A DNA stretch of 64,000 bases from Pseudogemmatithrix spongiicola (GTDB taxonomy: Bacteria > Gemmatimonadota > Gemmatimonadetes > Gemmatimonadales > Gemmatimonadaceae), in assembly GCF_030623445.1 (NCBI RefSeq), contig NZ_CP130613.1, positions 1,426,001 to 1,490,000 of the forward strand. Reading direction: 5' to 3'. Below, one piece after another: positions 8,890 through 16,732 of this stretch. Below the pieces are notes generated by a model. That model was given only the letters and a program-made list of their open reading frames with translations. It was not told the origin of the DNA and ran no database searches. Both the position numbers and the translations under genes were made by a program. The number at the start of each line of letters is the position of its first letter. Position 1 is the first letter of the stretch.

Positions 8890-9442
8890 TGCGCTCGCGC
8901 CGTTCCGGACTGAGCGCGGCGTAGCCCGACACGCGTCCGACGCAGCTCGCCGCCCCGCAATGGCAATCGAAGGGTTCCGCCATCGCCTGCTCGGTGGCGT
9001 TGTAGTCGAACGTCACGCCGTCGCCAACGGCGATGTCGCGGAGGGCGACCACGGCCAAGCCCCGCACCCACGCGCTGGGGTCACAGGAGTGGTTGAGGTA
9101 CATCCAATAGCGTTCGCGGACGCGCGCGTCGTCGGTCGGGAGGTCGTCGGAGTCCAGGTGCATCTCCGGGCCGACTTGGATCGAGTACCGGGTGGCGACC
9201 CGCGTCTCGCGCCCAACCAAGGTGAAGATCACGCTGCCGGCGGCGATCGGCGCGGTCGCCACCAAGCGTCGCTGGGTCGGTTCGACCAAGACGCCGACCG
9301 CCGCACAGGATGTTACCAACAGGGTTCCAGCGGGGTACTGCGAGGGCGACGTGTGCTCAGTCGCGCGAATCGGCGTGGCGGACACGGGCTGGAAGCTGAT
9401 GGGCCACGCGTTGTTTCGCCACTCCCCCTCGTTATCATCCAC
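8852..9442 (-). CDS. SET-domain protein (putative lysine methyltransferase)
   Basis: Up to 196 residues. The SET core is recognisable: an opening strand (RRLVATAPIAAGSVIFTL), the YLNHSCDPSAW motif that helps bind S-adenosylmethionine and forms the pseudoknot, GDGVTFDYNATE, and a cysteine-containing post-SET tail CHCGAASCVG. This family transfers methyl groups to lysines of proteins; bacterial targets are mostly unknown. The first about 45 residues look non-conserved. The GTG at 9442 leaves only 2 bp to the divergent gene and lies inside that gene's promoter box, so a later start, for example TTG near codon 43, is plausible. Confidence 0.8.
   Translation of the reverse strand: MDDNEGEWRNNAWPISFQPVSATPIRATEHTSPSQYPAGTLLVTSCAAVGVLVEPTQRRLVATAPIAAGSVIFTLVGRETRVATRYSIQVGPEMHLDSDDLPTDDARVRERYWMYLNHSCDPSAWVRGLAVVALRDIAVGDGVTFDYNATEQAMAEPFDCHCGAASCVGRVSGYAALSPERRERIKPYVSAYLLAD
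9433..9438 (+). promoter_or_regulatory. TANNNT -10 box (TATCAT) with possible -35, before the barrel gene
   Basis: TATCAT is followed by six bases (CCACGG) and the ATG at 9445. A TTGTTT at 9411-9416 lies 16 bp upstream as possible -35. The geometry predicts a leaderless or near-leaderless transcript. Confidence 0.5.
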
Positions 9443-9444
9443 GG

Positions 9445-10062
9445 ATGCGCCTGCTTCTCGTGTTGTTGATGGCCGTCGCGATGCCGGCGGCCGCTCAAGT
9501 CGAATGGCTGCCGGTGCCCGAGGACGCGCCGGTGCGCAACGATCGCCGGCCCGCCGTGGGCGAGTGGCACTTCGGGCTGGACATCGGATTCGCGAACTTC
9601 ATTCCCGGGGTCTTCAAGGAGCGCGGCACGCGCTTCGTGGTCTTCGGCGAGCGCCAGGTGCACCGGTGGGCGGCGCTGCAGCTGGATGGCAACTGTTCGC
9701 GCGGCCAAGAGCGCCGTCTGCCCGGTGTCCCGCAGCAGTTCGTCAGTCTCTGCGCGGGTGTGGCCAGCGCCGTGGTGCCGTTCGAGCTGCACCCGAAGCT
9801 CTGGCCGTACGTACGCGCGGGCTACGGTATCGCCCTCTGGGACGAAGAGGCGCGCGAAGGCTTCTATAACGTGGAAGAGATAGCCCCCACCTGGGTGCTG
9901 GCCGCCGGCTTCCGCTCGTACCTTGGTGCCGAGCAGCGCGTCGGCCTGCGACTCGACGTGCAGCGCCAGGAAACCTCCTTGCGCGACCTGCGCGTCCCGC
10001 ACTGGAGCTTCGGACTCGGACTGAGCATGCGTTTCCCGCGCGGGTTCACGCTCGAGGACTGA
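9445..10062 (+). CDS. Small secreted protein, probable outer-membrane beta-barrel
   Basis: 205 residues with a clear signal peptide (MRLLLVLLMAVAMPAAAQ, cut after AAA or AAQ). The mature part alternates hydrophobic and polar residues in strand-like blocks (HFGLDIGFANF, YVRAGYGIALW, TWVLAAGFRSYLG, HWSFGLGLSM), as in small 8-strand outer-membrane barrels. Two cysteines could form a disulfide. No specific family is recognised. It stands alone behind its own promoter box. Confidence 0.65.
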   Translation: MRLLLVLLMAVAMPAAAQVEWLPVPEDAPVRNDRRPAVGEWHFGLDIGFANFIPGVFKERGTRFVVFGERQVHRWAALQLDGNCSRGQERRLPGVPQQFVSLCAGVASAVVPFELHPKLWPYVRAGYGIALWDEEAREGFYNVEEIAPTWVLAAGFRSYLGAEQRVGLRLDVQRQETSLRDLRVPHWSFGLGLSMRFPRGFTLED

Positions 10063-10096
10063 CCGCGCCCGCCTTTCCCATCCCGTTGGCGCTCCG

Positions 10097-10102
10097 TAGC
10101 TT
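10097..10102 (+). promoter_or_regulatory. TANNNT -10 box (TAGCTT) 6 nt before asnS
   Basis: TAGCTT, six bases (ACAGGG), then ATG at 10109. This is the same geometry as at 2161, 9433, 28441 and 60551. A leaderless asnS-deoC-ALDH transcript is predicted. Confidence 0.5.
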
Positions 10103-10108
10103 ACAGGG

Positions 10109-11416
10109 ATGACTCGCACCACCGAACCGACTCGAATTTCCAGCCTCCCGGGCCTCGTGGGACAGCAGGCCACCGTCAGCGGCTGGGTCACGCATACCCG
10201 CAGTTCCGGCAAGGTCGCTTTCGTCACGATGCGCGACGGCACGGGCATTCTCCAATGCGTGGTCGTGAAGCCGCAGGTGAGCGCCGAGACCTGGGAGGCC
10301 TTCCAGCAACTCACGCTGGAGTGCTCGTTCAGCGTGAGCGGTGAGGTCAAGGCCGATGCGCGTGCGCCGGGCGGTGTGGAGCTTGGCGTCACGGAGCTCC
10401 GACTCATCGGACCGAGCGCACTGGATTATCCGATCCAGCCCAAGGAGCACGGCGTCGACTTCCTGCTCGACAATCGCCACTTCTGGCTGCGCACGCCGCG
10501 CCAGGTGGCGATCATGCGCATCCGCAACGAGATCGAGCAGGCGATTCACGACTTCTTCTACGAGCGCGGTTTCCTGCGCACCGACACGCCGATCCTCACG
10601 GCGGCGATCGGCGAGCGTTCGGGACTGTTCGCCACGGAGTACTTCGACGAAGGCAACGCCTACCTCGCGCAGACGGGGCAGCTCTACGGCGAGGCGCTCG
10701 CTGCGGCCTTCGGCAAGATCTACACCTTCGGGCCTACGTTCCGCGCCGAGAAGAGCAAGACGCGCCGCCACCTCACCGAGTTCTGGATGATCGAACCCGA
10801 GGTGGCCTTCAACGACACGCATGCGAACATGGACCTGCAGGAGGACTTCGTGTCCTTCCTCGTGCAGCGCGTGCTCGAGCGGCAGATGCCGGCGCTCAAG
10901 GAACTGGAGCGCGACGTCAGCAAGCTGGAGAAGGTGAAGGCGCCGTTCCCGCGCATCGACTACACCGACGCCGTCGCGACCCTCCAGAAGAAGGGCAGCG
11001 CGGTGCAGTGGGGTGAGGACCTGGGCGCCGAGGATGAAGCGCTGCTCGTCGAGGACTACGAGACGCCGATCTTCATCTGCAACTACCCGAAGGAAGCCAA
11101 GGCCTTCTATATGAAGGAGAATCCGGCCGATCCGCGGACCGTGCTCTGCGACGACATGCTCGCGCCGGAGGGCTACGGCGAGATCATCGGCGGTTCGCAG
11201 CGCGAAGACGATTACGACAAGCTGCTCCACCGCATCAAGGAAGAGCACCTGCCGCTCGAGGCGTATTCGTGGTACCTCGACCTGCGGAAGTACGGCACGT
11301 TCGTGCACTCGGGCTTCGGGCTCGGGCTCGAGCGCACCATCGCGTGGATCTGCGGCACGCCGCACATCCGCGAGTGCATCCCGTTCCCGCGTCTGATGAC
11401 GCGTCTGCACCCGTGA
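10109..11416 (+). CDS. asnS: Asparaginyl-tRNA synthetase
   Basis: 435 residues. An N-terminal OB-fold anticodon-binding domain (VSGWVTHTRSSGKVAFVTMRD) is followed by a class II catalytic core with motif 2 (GPTFRAEKSKTRRHLTEFWM) and motif 3 (GFGLGLERTIAWICG). The set of residues around motif 2 (AEKSKTRRHLTEFWMIEPE) fits AsnRS rather than AspRS. It charges tRNA-Asn directly. The stop is overlapped by the GTG of deoC. Confidence 0.96.
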   Translation: MTRTTEPTRISSLPGLVGQQATVSGWVTHTRSSGKVAFVTMRDGTGILQCVVVKPQVSAETWEAFQQLTLECSFSVSGEVKADARAPGGVELGVTELRLIGPSALDYPIQPKEHGVDFLLDNRHFWLRTPRQVAIMRIRNEIEQAIHDFFYERGFLRTDTPILTAAIGERSGLFATEYFDEGNAYLAQTGQLYGEALAAAFGKIYTFGPTFRAEKSKTRRHLTEFWMIEPEVAFNDTHANMDLQEDFVSFLVQRVLERQMPALKELERDVSKLEKVKAPFPRIDYTDAVATLQKKGSAVQWGEDLGAEDEALLVEDYETPIFICNYPKEAKAFYMKENPADPRTVLCDDMLAPEGYGEIIGGSQREDDYDKLLHRIKEEHLPLEAYSWYLDLRKYGTFVHSGFGLGLERTIAWICGTPHIRECIPFPRLMTRLHP

Positions 11417-12375
11417 GCGCCTCAGAGCTCCCGCGCAATCCGGGCGGTCCGCTCGACCTCGACGTCGTGCGGGCCATCCGCGTCAACAAGAGCGCTGCCG
11501 AACGTCGGTCGGCGACGATTCCCACGCGCCGGACGGTCAAGAAGCAGTGGCAGGCCGCCTGGCTGCTCAAGGCCATCACGCTGATGGACCTCACTACGCT
11601 CTCGGGTGACGATACGGCGAGCAACGTGAGGCGGCTCTGCGCCAAGGCGCGGCGTCCGCTGCGCGATGATCTCATCGACGCTTTGGGTGTGGCCGAGCTC
11701 AACATCACGGTCGGCGCCGTCTGCGTGTACCACCAGTGGGTGGCCACGGCCGTCGAGGCGCTCGAGGGCTCGGGCATTCCCGTCGCGGCGGTGAGCACGG
11801 GCTTTCCAGCCGGCCTGTCGCCGTTCAAGCAGCGCGTGGAGGAGATCCACGAGAGCGTGAAGGCGGGTGCGAAGGAGATCGACATCGTCATCACGCGCCG
11901 TCATGTGCTTACCGGCGACTGGCAGGCGCTGTACGACGAGGTGAAGGCCTTCCGTGAGGCCTGCGGGGAGGCGCATCTCAAGGCGATCCTCGCCACAGGT
12001 GAACTCGCGACGCTGACGAACGTCGCGCGCGCGAGCTGGGTGGCCATGCAGGCGGGCGCCGACTTCATCAAGACCAGCACCGGCAAGGAAGGCACGAACG
12101 CCACGCTGCCGTTCTCGCTGGTCATGACGCGGCAGATCCGCGAGTATGAGCGTGCGACGGGCTACAAGGTCGGGTACAAGCCCGCCGGCGGCATTCGCAC
12201 GGCCAAGCAGGCACTCGAGTACCTGATGTTGATGAAGGAAGAGCTGGGCGATCGCTGGCTCCAGCCCGATCTCTTCCGCTTCGGCGCGAGTTCGTTGCTC
12301 ACCGATATCGAGCGCCAGCTCGAGCACCACGTCACGGGCCGTTATGCGGCGGCCCATCGCCATCCGATGCCATGA
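11413..12375 (+). CDS. deoC: Deoxyribose-phosphate aldolase
   Basis: 320 residues from the GTG that overlaps the asnS stop. It cleaves 2-deoxyribose 5-phosphate to glyceraldehyde 3-phosphate and acetaldehyde. The Schiff-base lysine is K220 in DFIKTSTGKEG, the second lysine is K256 in YKPAGGIRT, and the proton-relay aspartate is D157 in EIDIVIT. At this length it belongs to the longer DeoC branch also found in animals and some bacteria, with an N-terminal extension before TLSGDD. The downstream ALDH overlaps its stop and could remove the acetaldehyde. Confidence 0.95.
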   Translation: MSASELPRNPGGPLDLDVVRAIRVNKSAAERRSATIPTRRTVKKQWQAAWLLKAITLMDLTTLSGDDTASNVRRLCAKARRPLRDDLIDALGVAELNITVGAVCVYHQWVATAVEALEGSGIPVAAVSTGFPAGLSPFKQRVEEIHESVKAGAKEIDIVITRRHVLTGDWQALYDEVKAFREACGEAHLKAILATGELATLTNVARASWVAMQAGADFIKTSTGKEGTNATLPFSLVMTRQIREYERATGYKVGYKPAGGIRTAKQALEYLMLMKEELGDRWLQPDLFRFGASSLLTDIERQLEHHVTGRYAAAHRHPMP

Positions 12376-14765
12376 CCAGCGTTGCCGAGATCTTCAAGAC
12401 CATGGACTACGGCCCGGCGCCGGAGAGCGACGCCGAGGCGCGCGCGTGGCTGGCCAAGCATGGCGCCAAGTTCGGGCATTTCGTGAATGGCGCGTGGACC
12501 AAGCCGGGCGCGACGTTCGACGTCATCGACCCCAGCACGACCGACCTGCTCGCCAAGGTCACGCAGGGCAGCACGAAGGACGTAGACGCCGCCGTCGCCG
12601 CCGCACGCAAGGCGCAGCGCAGCTGGGGCAAGCTCAGCGGGCATCAGCGCGCGAAGCACCTGTACGCGCTGGCGCGCATGGTGCAGAAGCACTCACGCCT
12701 CTTTGCCGTCGTCGAGTCGATGGACAACGGCAAGAGCATCCGCGAGACCCGCGATCTCGACATCCCGCTCGTGGCGCGGCACTTCTACCATCACGCCGGC
12801 TGGGCGCAGCTCTTCGAGCAGGAGTTCGCAGGCTACGGTCCGGTGGGCGTGGTCGGGCAGATCATCCCGTGGAACTTCCCGTTGCTCATGCTGGCGTGGA
12901 AGGTCGCGCCGGCGCTGGCCGCGGGGAACACGGTCGTGCTGAAGCCGGCGGAGTTCACGCCGCTGAGCGCATTGCTGTTCGCCGAGTTGGCGCACGAGGC
13001 CGGACTGCCGCCGGGTGTGCTCAACATCATCACCGGCGACGGCAAGACCGGCGCGGCGTTGGTCGAGCACAAGGACGTCGACAAGATCGCGTTCACGGGC
13101 TCGACGGAAGTCGGCAAGATCATCCGTCGCGCCACTGCCGGCAGCGGCAAGAAGCTCTCGCTCGAGCTGGGCGGGAAGTCGCCGTTCATCGTGTACGAGG
13201 ACGCCGACCTCGACGCCGTGGTCGAGGGCGTGGTCGACGCCATCTGGTTCAACCAGGGGCAGGTCTGCTGTGCGGGCTCCCGCCTGTTGGTGCAGGAAGG
13301 CATCCACGACCGCCTCATCGAGAAGATTCGCGCGCGCATGGAGAAGCTCCGTGTCGGCAAGCCGCTCGACAAGGCAGTGGATATGGGGGCAATCGTCGCG
13401 CCGGAGCAGCTCGAGCGCATCACGGCGCTGGTGAAGCAGGGCGCGGATGAAGGGGCCACCATGTGGCAGCCGAGCTGGAGCGTGCCGAAGAAGGGCTGCT
13501 TCTATCCGCCGACGCTGTTCACGAACGTCGAACCCGCGAGCACGATCGCGCAGGTGGAGATCTTCGGGCCCGTCCTGGTCGCCATGACCTTCCGCACGCC
13601 CGAGGAGTCGGTCGCGTTGGCCAACAACACACCCTACGGCCTCGCGGCCAGCGTGTGGAGCGAGAACATCAATCTCGCCTTGGACATCGCGCCGAAGCTC
13701 AAGGCGGGCGTGGTGTGGATCAATGCGACCAACCTCTTCGACGCCGCGGCGGGCTTCGGCGGGTACCGGGAATCCGGGTTCGGGCGCGAGGGCGGGCGTG
13801 AAGGGATGTACGAGTACTGCAGTAGGAAGTCGGGAGTTGGCAGTGGGAAGCGTACGGCAACTGCCGCGCGTACGCGGGCAGTTCCCTCTCAACTCACAAC
13901 TCCCAACTCACAACTGCCGTCCGTCGATCGCACCCCAAAGTTGTTCATCGGCGGCAAGCAGGCTCGCCCCGACAGCGGCTATTCGCGCATCGTCGTGAAC
14001 CCGAAGGGCCAGCGCATCGGCGAGGTGGGCGAGGGCAACCGCAAGGATATCCGCAACGCCGTCGAGGCCGCGCAGGCGGCGGCGAAGGGGTGGAGCAAGT
14101 CCACGGGCCACCTGCGCGCGCAGATTCTGTACTACATCGGCGAGAACCTCGCCGCCCGCGGTGACGAGTTCGCGGCGCGGCTCCGCGCGCAGACCGGTGC
14201 GACCGCGGCGCAAGCCAAGGCGGAAGTCGAGGCCTCCGTCGCGCGGCTGTTCAGCTACGCCGCCTGGGCCGACAAGTGGGACGGGGCGGTGCACAACGTG
14301 CCGATCCGCGGCGTGGCGCTGCAGATGAACGAGCCGATCGGCGTGGTTGCCGTCGCGGCGCCCAGCGAGGCACCGCTGCTCGGCTTTGTGTCGGCCGTCG
14401 CGCCGCCTGTGGCGACCGGCAATGCCGTCGTCGCCGTGCCCAGCGAGCCGCATCCGCTCTCGGCGACCGACCTCTACACGGTGCTCGAGAGCTCCGACCT
14501 GCCGGCCGGCGTCATCAACATCGTCACCGGCGCCAAGGATGTGCTGGCCAAGACCTTGGCCGAGCACGACGACGTCGAGGGCATCTGGTACTGGGGCACG
14601 CGCGAGGGCGTGAAGGCCGTCGAGCTGGCCAGCGCGCACAACATGAAGCGCACCTGGTGCCACGCCGACGCGATCGAATGGTCGAACGTGGCCGAAGGCG
14701 AAGGCCGCGAGTTCCTGCGCGAAGCGACGCAGGTGAAGAACATCTGGATTCCGTACGGGGAGTAA
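12372..14765 (+). CDS. Two-domain aldehyde dehydrogenase, ALDH16 type
   Basis: 797 residues. Residues 1 to about 485 form a full ALDH domain with NAD-binding IPWNFPLL, LELGGKSP and a catalytic Cys at 299 or 300 (NQGQVCCAGSR). Residues about 520-797 form a second, shortened ALDH-like domain that lacks the catalytic cysteine motif. This organisation is that of ALDH16; animal members lost the active Cys while bacterial ones keep it, as here. The ATG overlaps the deoC stop. Oxidation of the acetaldehyde from DeoC is a likely role but not proven. The linker at about 13828-13925 is low-complexity and derived from a repeat-like sequence (see the repeat entry). Confidence 0.9.
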   Translation: MTSVAEIFKTMDYGPAPESDAEARAWLAKHGAKFGHFVNGAWTKPGATFDVIDPSTTDLLAKVTQGSTKDVDAAVAAARKAQRSWGKLSGHQRAKHLYALARMVQKHSRLFAVVESMDNGKSIRETRDLDIPLVARHFYHHAGWAQLFEQEFAGYGPVGVVGQIIPWNFPLLMLAWKVAPALAAGNTVVLKPAEFTPLSALLFAELAHEAGLPPGVLNIITGDGKTGAALVEHKDVDKIAFTGSTEVGKIIRRATAGSGKKLSLELGGKSPFIVYEDADLDAVVEGVVDAIWFNQGQVCCAGSRLLVQEGIHDRLIEKIRARMEKLRVGKPLDKAVDMGAIVAPEQLERITALVKQGADEGATMWQPSWSVPKKGCFYPPTLFTNVEPASTIAQVEIFGPVLVAMTFRTPEESVALANNTPYGLAASVWSENINLALDIAPKLKAGVVWINATNLFDAAAGFGGYRESGFGREGGREGMYEYCSRKSGVGSGKRTATAARTRAVPSQLTTPNSQLPSVDRTPKLFIGGKQARPDSGYSRIVVNPKGQRIGEVGEGNRKDIRNAVEAAQAAAKGWSKSTGHLRAQILYYIGENLAARGDEFAARLRAQTGATAAQAKAEVEASVARLFSYAAWADKWDGAVHNVPIRGVALQMNEPIGVVAVAAPSEAPLLGFVSAVAPPVATGNAVVAVPSEPHPLSATDLYTVLESSDLPAGVINIVTGAKDVLAKTLAEHDDVEGIWYWGTREGVKAVELASAHNMKRTWCHADAIEWSNVAEGEGREFLREATQVKNIWIPYGE
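13827..13918. repeat. Repeat-like inverted sequence inside the ALDH gene linker
   Basis: The left part contains GGGAGTTGGCAGTGGGAAG. The right part contains AACTCACAAC, TCCCAACT and CACAACTGCC, which is its imperfect reverse complement. Between them AACTGCC and GGCAGTT pair around a GCGCGTACGCG core. Such GGGAGTTG/CAACTCCC runs look like intergenic repeats rather than coding sequence, yet here they are translated in frame as a Ser/Thr/Gln-rich linker between the two ALDH domains. Confidence 0.6.
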
Positions 14766-14771
14766 CCGCTC

Positions 14772-14894
14772 TCACCACGAAGGCACGAAGGGAGCCGCGA
14801 CAGTCGTTCGGCCCCGCAACCCTGGAAGCAGCAATGCTTCTTGGGATTGCGGGGCCGAAAGTGCTTCACGAGCCCCTTCGTGCCTTCGTGGTGA
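14772..14894. repeat. Palindromic repeat element, copy A (perfect 21-bp arms)
   Basis: Bases 14772-14792 and 14874-14894 are perfect reverse complements (arm begins TCACCACGAAGGCACGAAGG). Nested inside is a second hairpin (14807-14859). The arm shares its sequence with copy B at 38998-39138, so this is a dispersed family. Similar CACGAAGGCACGAAG arms are common between genes in several phyla. Here the element fills the gap between two convergent genes. No transposase or RAYT gene is in the window. Confidence 0.85.
14807..14859. terminator. Strong nested hairpin between convergent genes
   Basis: A perfect 13-bp stem (14807-14819 with 14847-14859) encloses a 6-bp stem GAAGCA/TGCTTC closed by a GCAA tetraloop. 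It lies between the 3' ends of the ALDH16 (+) and LVIVD (-) genes. It ends in AAA on + and AAC/TTT-poor sequence on -, so it lacks a long T-run. It may still work as a bidirectional terminator or mRNA end stabiliser. Confidence 0.5.
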
Positions 14895-14906
14895 ACGCCG
14901 TCGCGG

Positions 14907-16709
14907 TTAGCGCGTCGCCCCCGCGAGATCGCGCAGCGCCTGGTTCAGCAACCGCAGACGCTCCGGATCGCGCGACCGCTGCACCAACGGCTGCACCATG
15001 TTCGCCACCATCACCAGCTGCTGCCGCCGCTGCGCGCCGCTGGCGCGCTCGGCGCCGTCGATGCCGTTGCGGATCTCACCGAGGAGCTGCGCCGGCAGCG
15101 CGTTCCCGCGCGCCAGCTGGTCGACATAGCTGCGCACCACCGGGAACGCCGCCGGCCACACCAGCTTCGGCTGGCTCTGCGGATTGTACTCCTCCATCGT
15201 CACCAGCTTCGCCGCCGCGAGTTCGTTGGCGGTCAGGTGCTCGCTGGGCAGCACCTCGAGGATGTCGAGGCCACGCGCCATCTCGGCCGAGTAGATGAGG
15301 CCGTTGTACCAGTACGCGCCCCAGGAGCCCGCGATCGTGCCGCGGCCACGCGCCTGACCCTCGACCGGCGCGTCGTCCACCGGGCCGCGGTCGAAGTACG
15401 CGATCTCGACCGGCTTGTCCGGGTCCGTGAAGTCGATGATGTTCACGCCGCCCTGGTACCACCCCTGCACCATGATGTCACGGCCCGGCACGGGAATCAG
15501 GCCGCCGTTGTGCGACACGCAGTTCTCCTGCGCGCCCTGCGCCGTCGGGATCTTGAAGTACGCGTGCTGCGTAAGCTTGCGGTCCGCACCGATCACGAGC
15601 GTGGTGTTGCCACCCATCTCCAGCGGATGCATGGCCTGGCAGTTGGGCGAGGTGCCGCCGCCCCACTCGTCGGTGAACACGATCTTCTTGCCGTCGTTGC
15701 TGAACACGGCCGTGTGCCACAGCGAAAAGTTCGTGTCCGCGACGGCGTCGAGGCGCACGGGGCGCTCGGGGTTGCTGATGTCGACCAGCAGGCCGTAGCT
15801 CGCGCAGGCGCCGGCGAGCAGGTTCATCGCCGGATACGCGGTCACGTCGTGGCAGTTGCGCGGGCCGTTCATCGCCATCTGCGCCATCTCCGCGCTGTCA
15901 GCGCCGGTCACGGCACGGGCAGCACGCGCACGGCCGCCGCGGGCCGGGGCAGGGCCCAAGCCGGTGAAGATGCGCGCGCCGGTCACCACTTCAGCGTCCT
16001 GCGGACGGGCCAGCGGCACCTTGATCACGTCCAGGCGATACAGCGAGTTGGACTCGTCCGCCGGATCGGAGCCGTTGCGGCAGCCCGCGAGCTCGCTGGC
16101 CGGACGCGCGCCCTGGTTGCCCGAGACGTAGATGTACACGACGCCGCGGTCCGTCGGGTGCGGAATCACCGTGTGCGTGTGCGAGCCCTTGCAGGTCTGC
16201 ACGTTCTTGATGAAGCGCGGCGCCCGGGGATTGCTCACGTCATAGATGCGCACGCCCGCCATGTGGTCCTGCGGGTTCTGCACGCCGCCCTTCGCGCAGT
16301 CGTTGCGGTTGCCCGCGCCCTCGGCGGAGACGAAGAGCAGGTTGCCGACGACGCTCGGGTCGCCCTGCGACGTGATGCACTCGACCGTGCTCAGAACCTG
16401 CGGCCGCGCCGGGTTCGACACATCATAGATGACGAAGCCCGCGAAGTTGCCTTGGTAGACCAAGTTGCCGCGGAAGGCGAGGTCGGAGTTCACGAACGTG
16501 AGGCCGCGGATGGAATCCAGCGCCGCCGGCTTCGGTGCGGTGGCAATGAGCCGCATCCCCTGGATCGCGATGCCGGCGTCATGCAGGCCCGGCTTCAGGT
16601 TGTTGCGCGGATCCGTCGCGCTGGGGTAGGTCTGCGCCGCCAGCGAAGAGCCAAGGGGCGCAGCCGCGACCGTCAGCGCGGTCAGGGACGCAAGGGCAAG
16701 CACACGCAT
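14907..16709 (-). CDS. Secreted LVIVD-repeat (beta-propeller-like) protein
   Basis: 600 residues. The start chosen is ATG at 16709, with GGAG about 9 bases upstream; the signal peptide MRVLALASLTALTVAAAP ends near SLAAQ. The body holds LVIVD-type repeats such as GFVIYDVSNPARPQVLS, GVRIYDVSNPRAPRFIK, GLLVDISNPERPVRLD and INIIDFTDPDKPVEIA, which form blades of a propeller-like fold. Two CN-rich motifs and HTHTVIPHP may bind metal. A longer reading frame to 16760 exists but would place the signal peptide internally. DUF305 lies immediately upstream (23-bp gap), so the two are probably co-transcribed. The function is unknown. Confidence 0.8.
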   Translation of the reverse strand: MRVLALASLTALTVAAAPLGSSLAAQTYPSATDPRNNLKPGLHDAGIAIQGMRLIATAPKPAALDSIRGLTFVNSDLAFRGNLVYQGNFAGFVIYDVSNPARPQVLSTVECITSQGDPSVVGNLLFVSAEGAGNRNDCAKGGVQNPQDHMAGVRIYDVSNPRAPRFIKNVQTCKGSHTHTVIPHPTDRGVVYIYVSGNQGARPASELAGCRNGSDPADESNSLYRLDVIKVPLARPQDAEVVTGARIFTGLGPAPARGGRARAARAVTGADSAEMAQMAMNGPRNCHDVTAYPAMNLLAGACASYGLLVDISNPERPVRLDAVADTNFSLWHTAVFSNDGKKIVFTDEWGGGTSPNCQAMHPLEMGGNTTLVIGADRKLTQHAYFKIPTAQGAQENCVSHNGGLIPVPGRDIMVQGWYQGGVNIIDFTDPDKPVEIAYFDRGPVDDAPVEGQARGRGTIAGSWGAYWYNGLIYSAEMARGLDILEVLPSEHLTANELAAAKLVTMEEYNPQSQPKLVWPAAFPVVRSYVDQLARGNALPAQLLGEIRNGIDGAERASGAQRRQQLVMVANMVQPLVQRSRDPERLRLLNQALRDLAGATR

Positions 16710-16732
16710 CGAGGGATACTCCGGGGTAGGGG

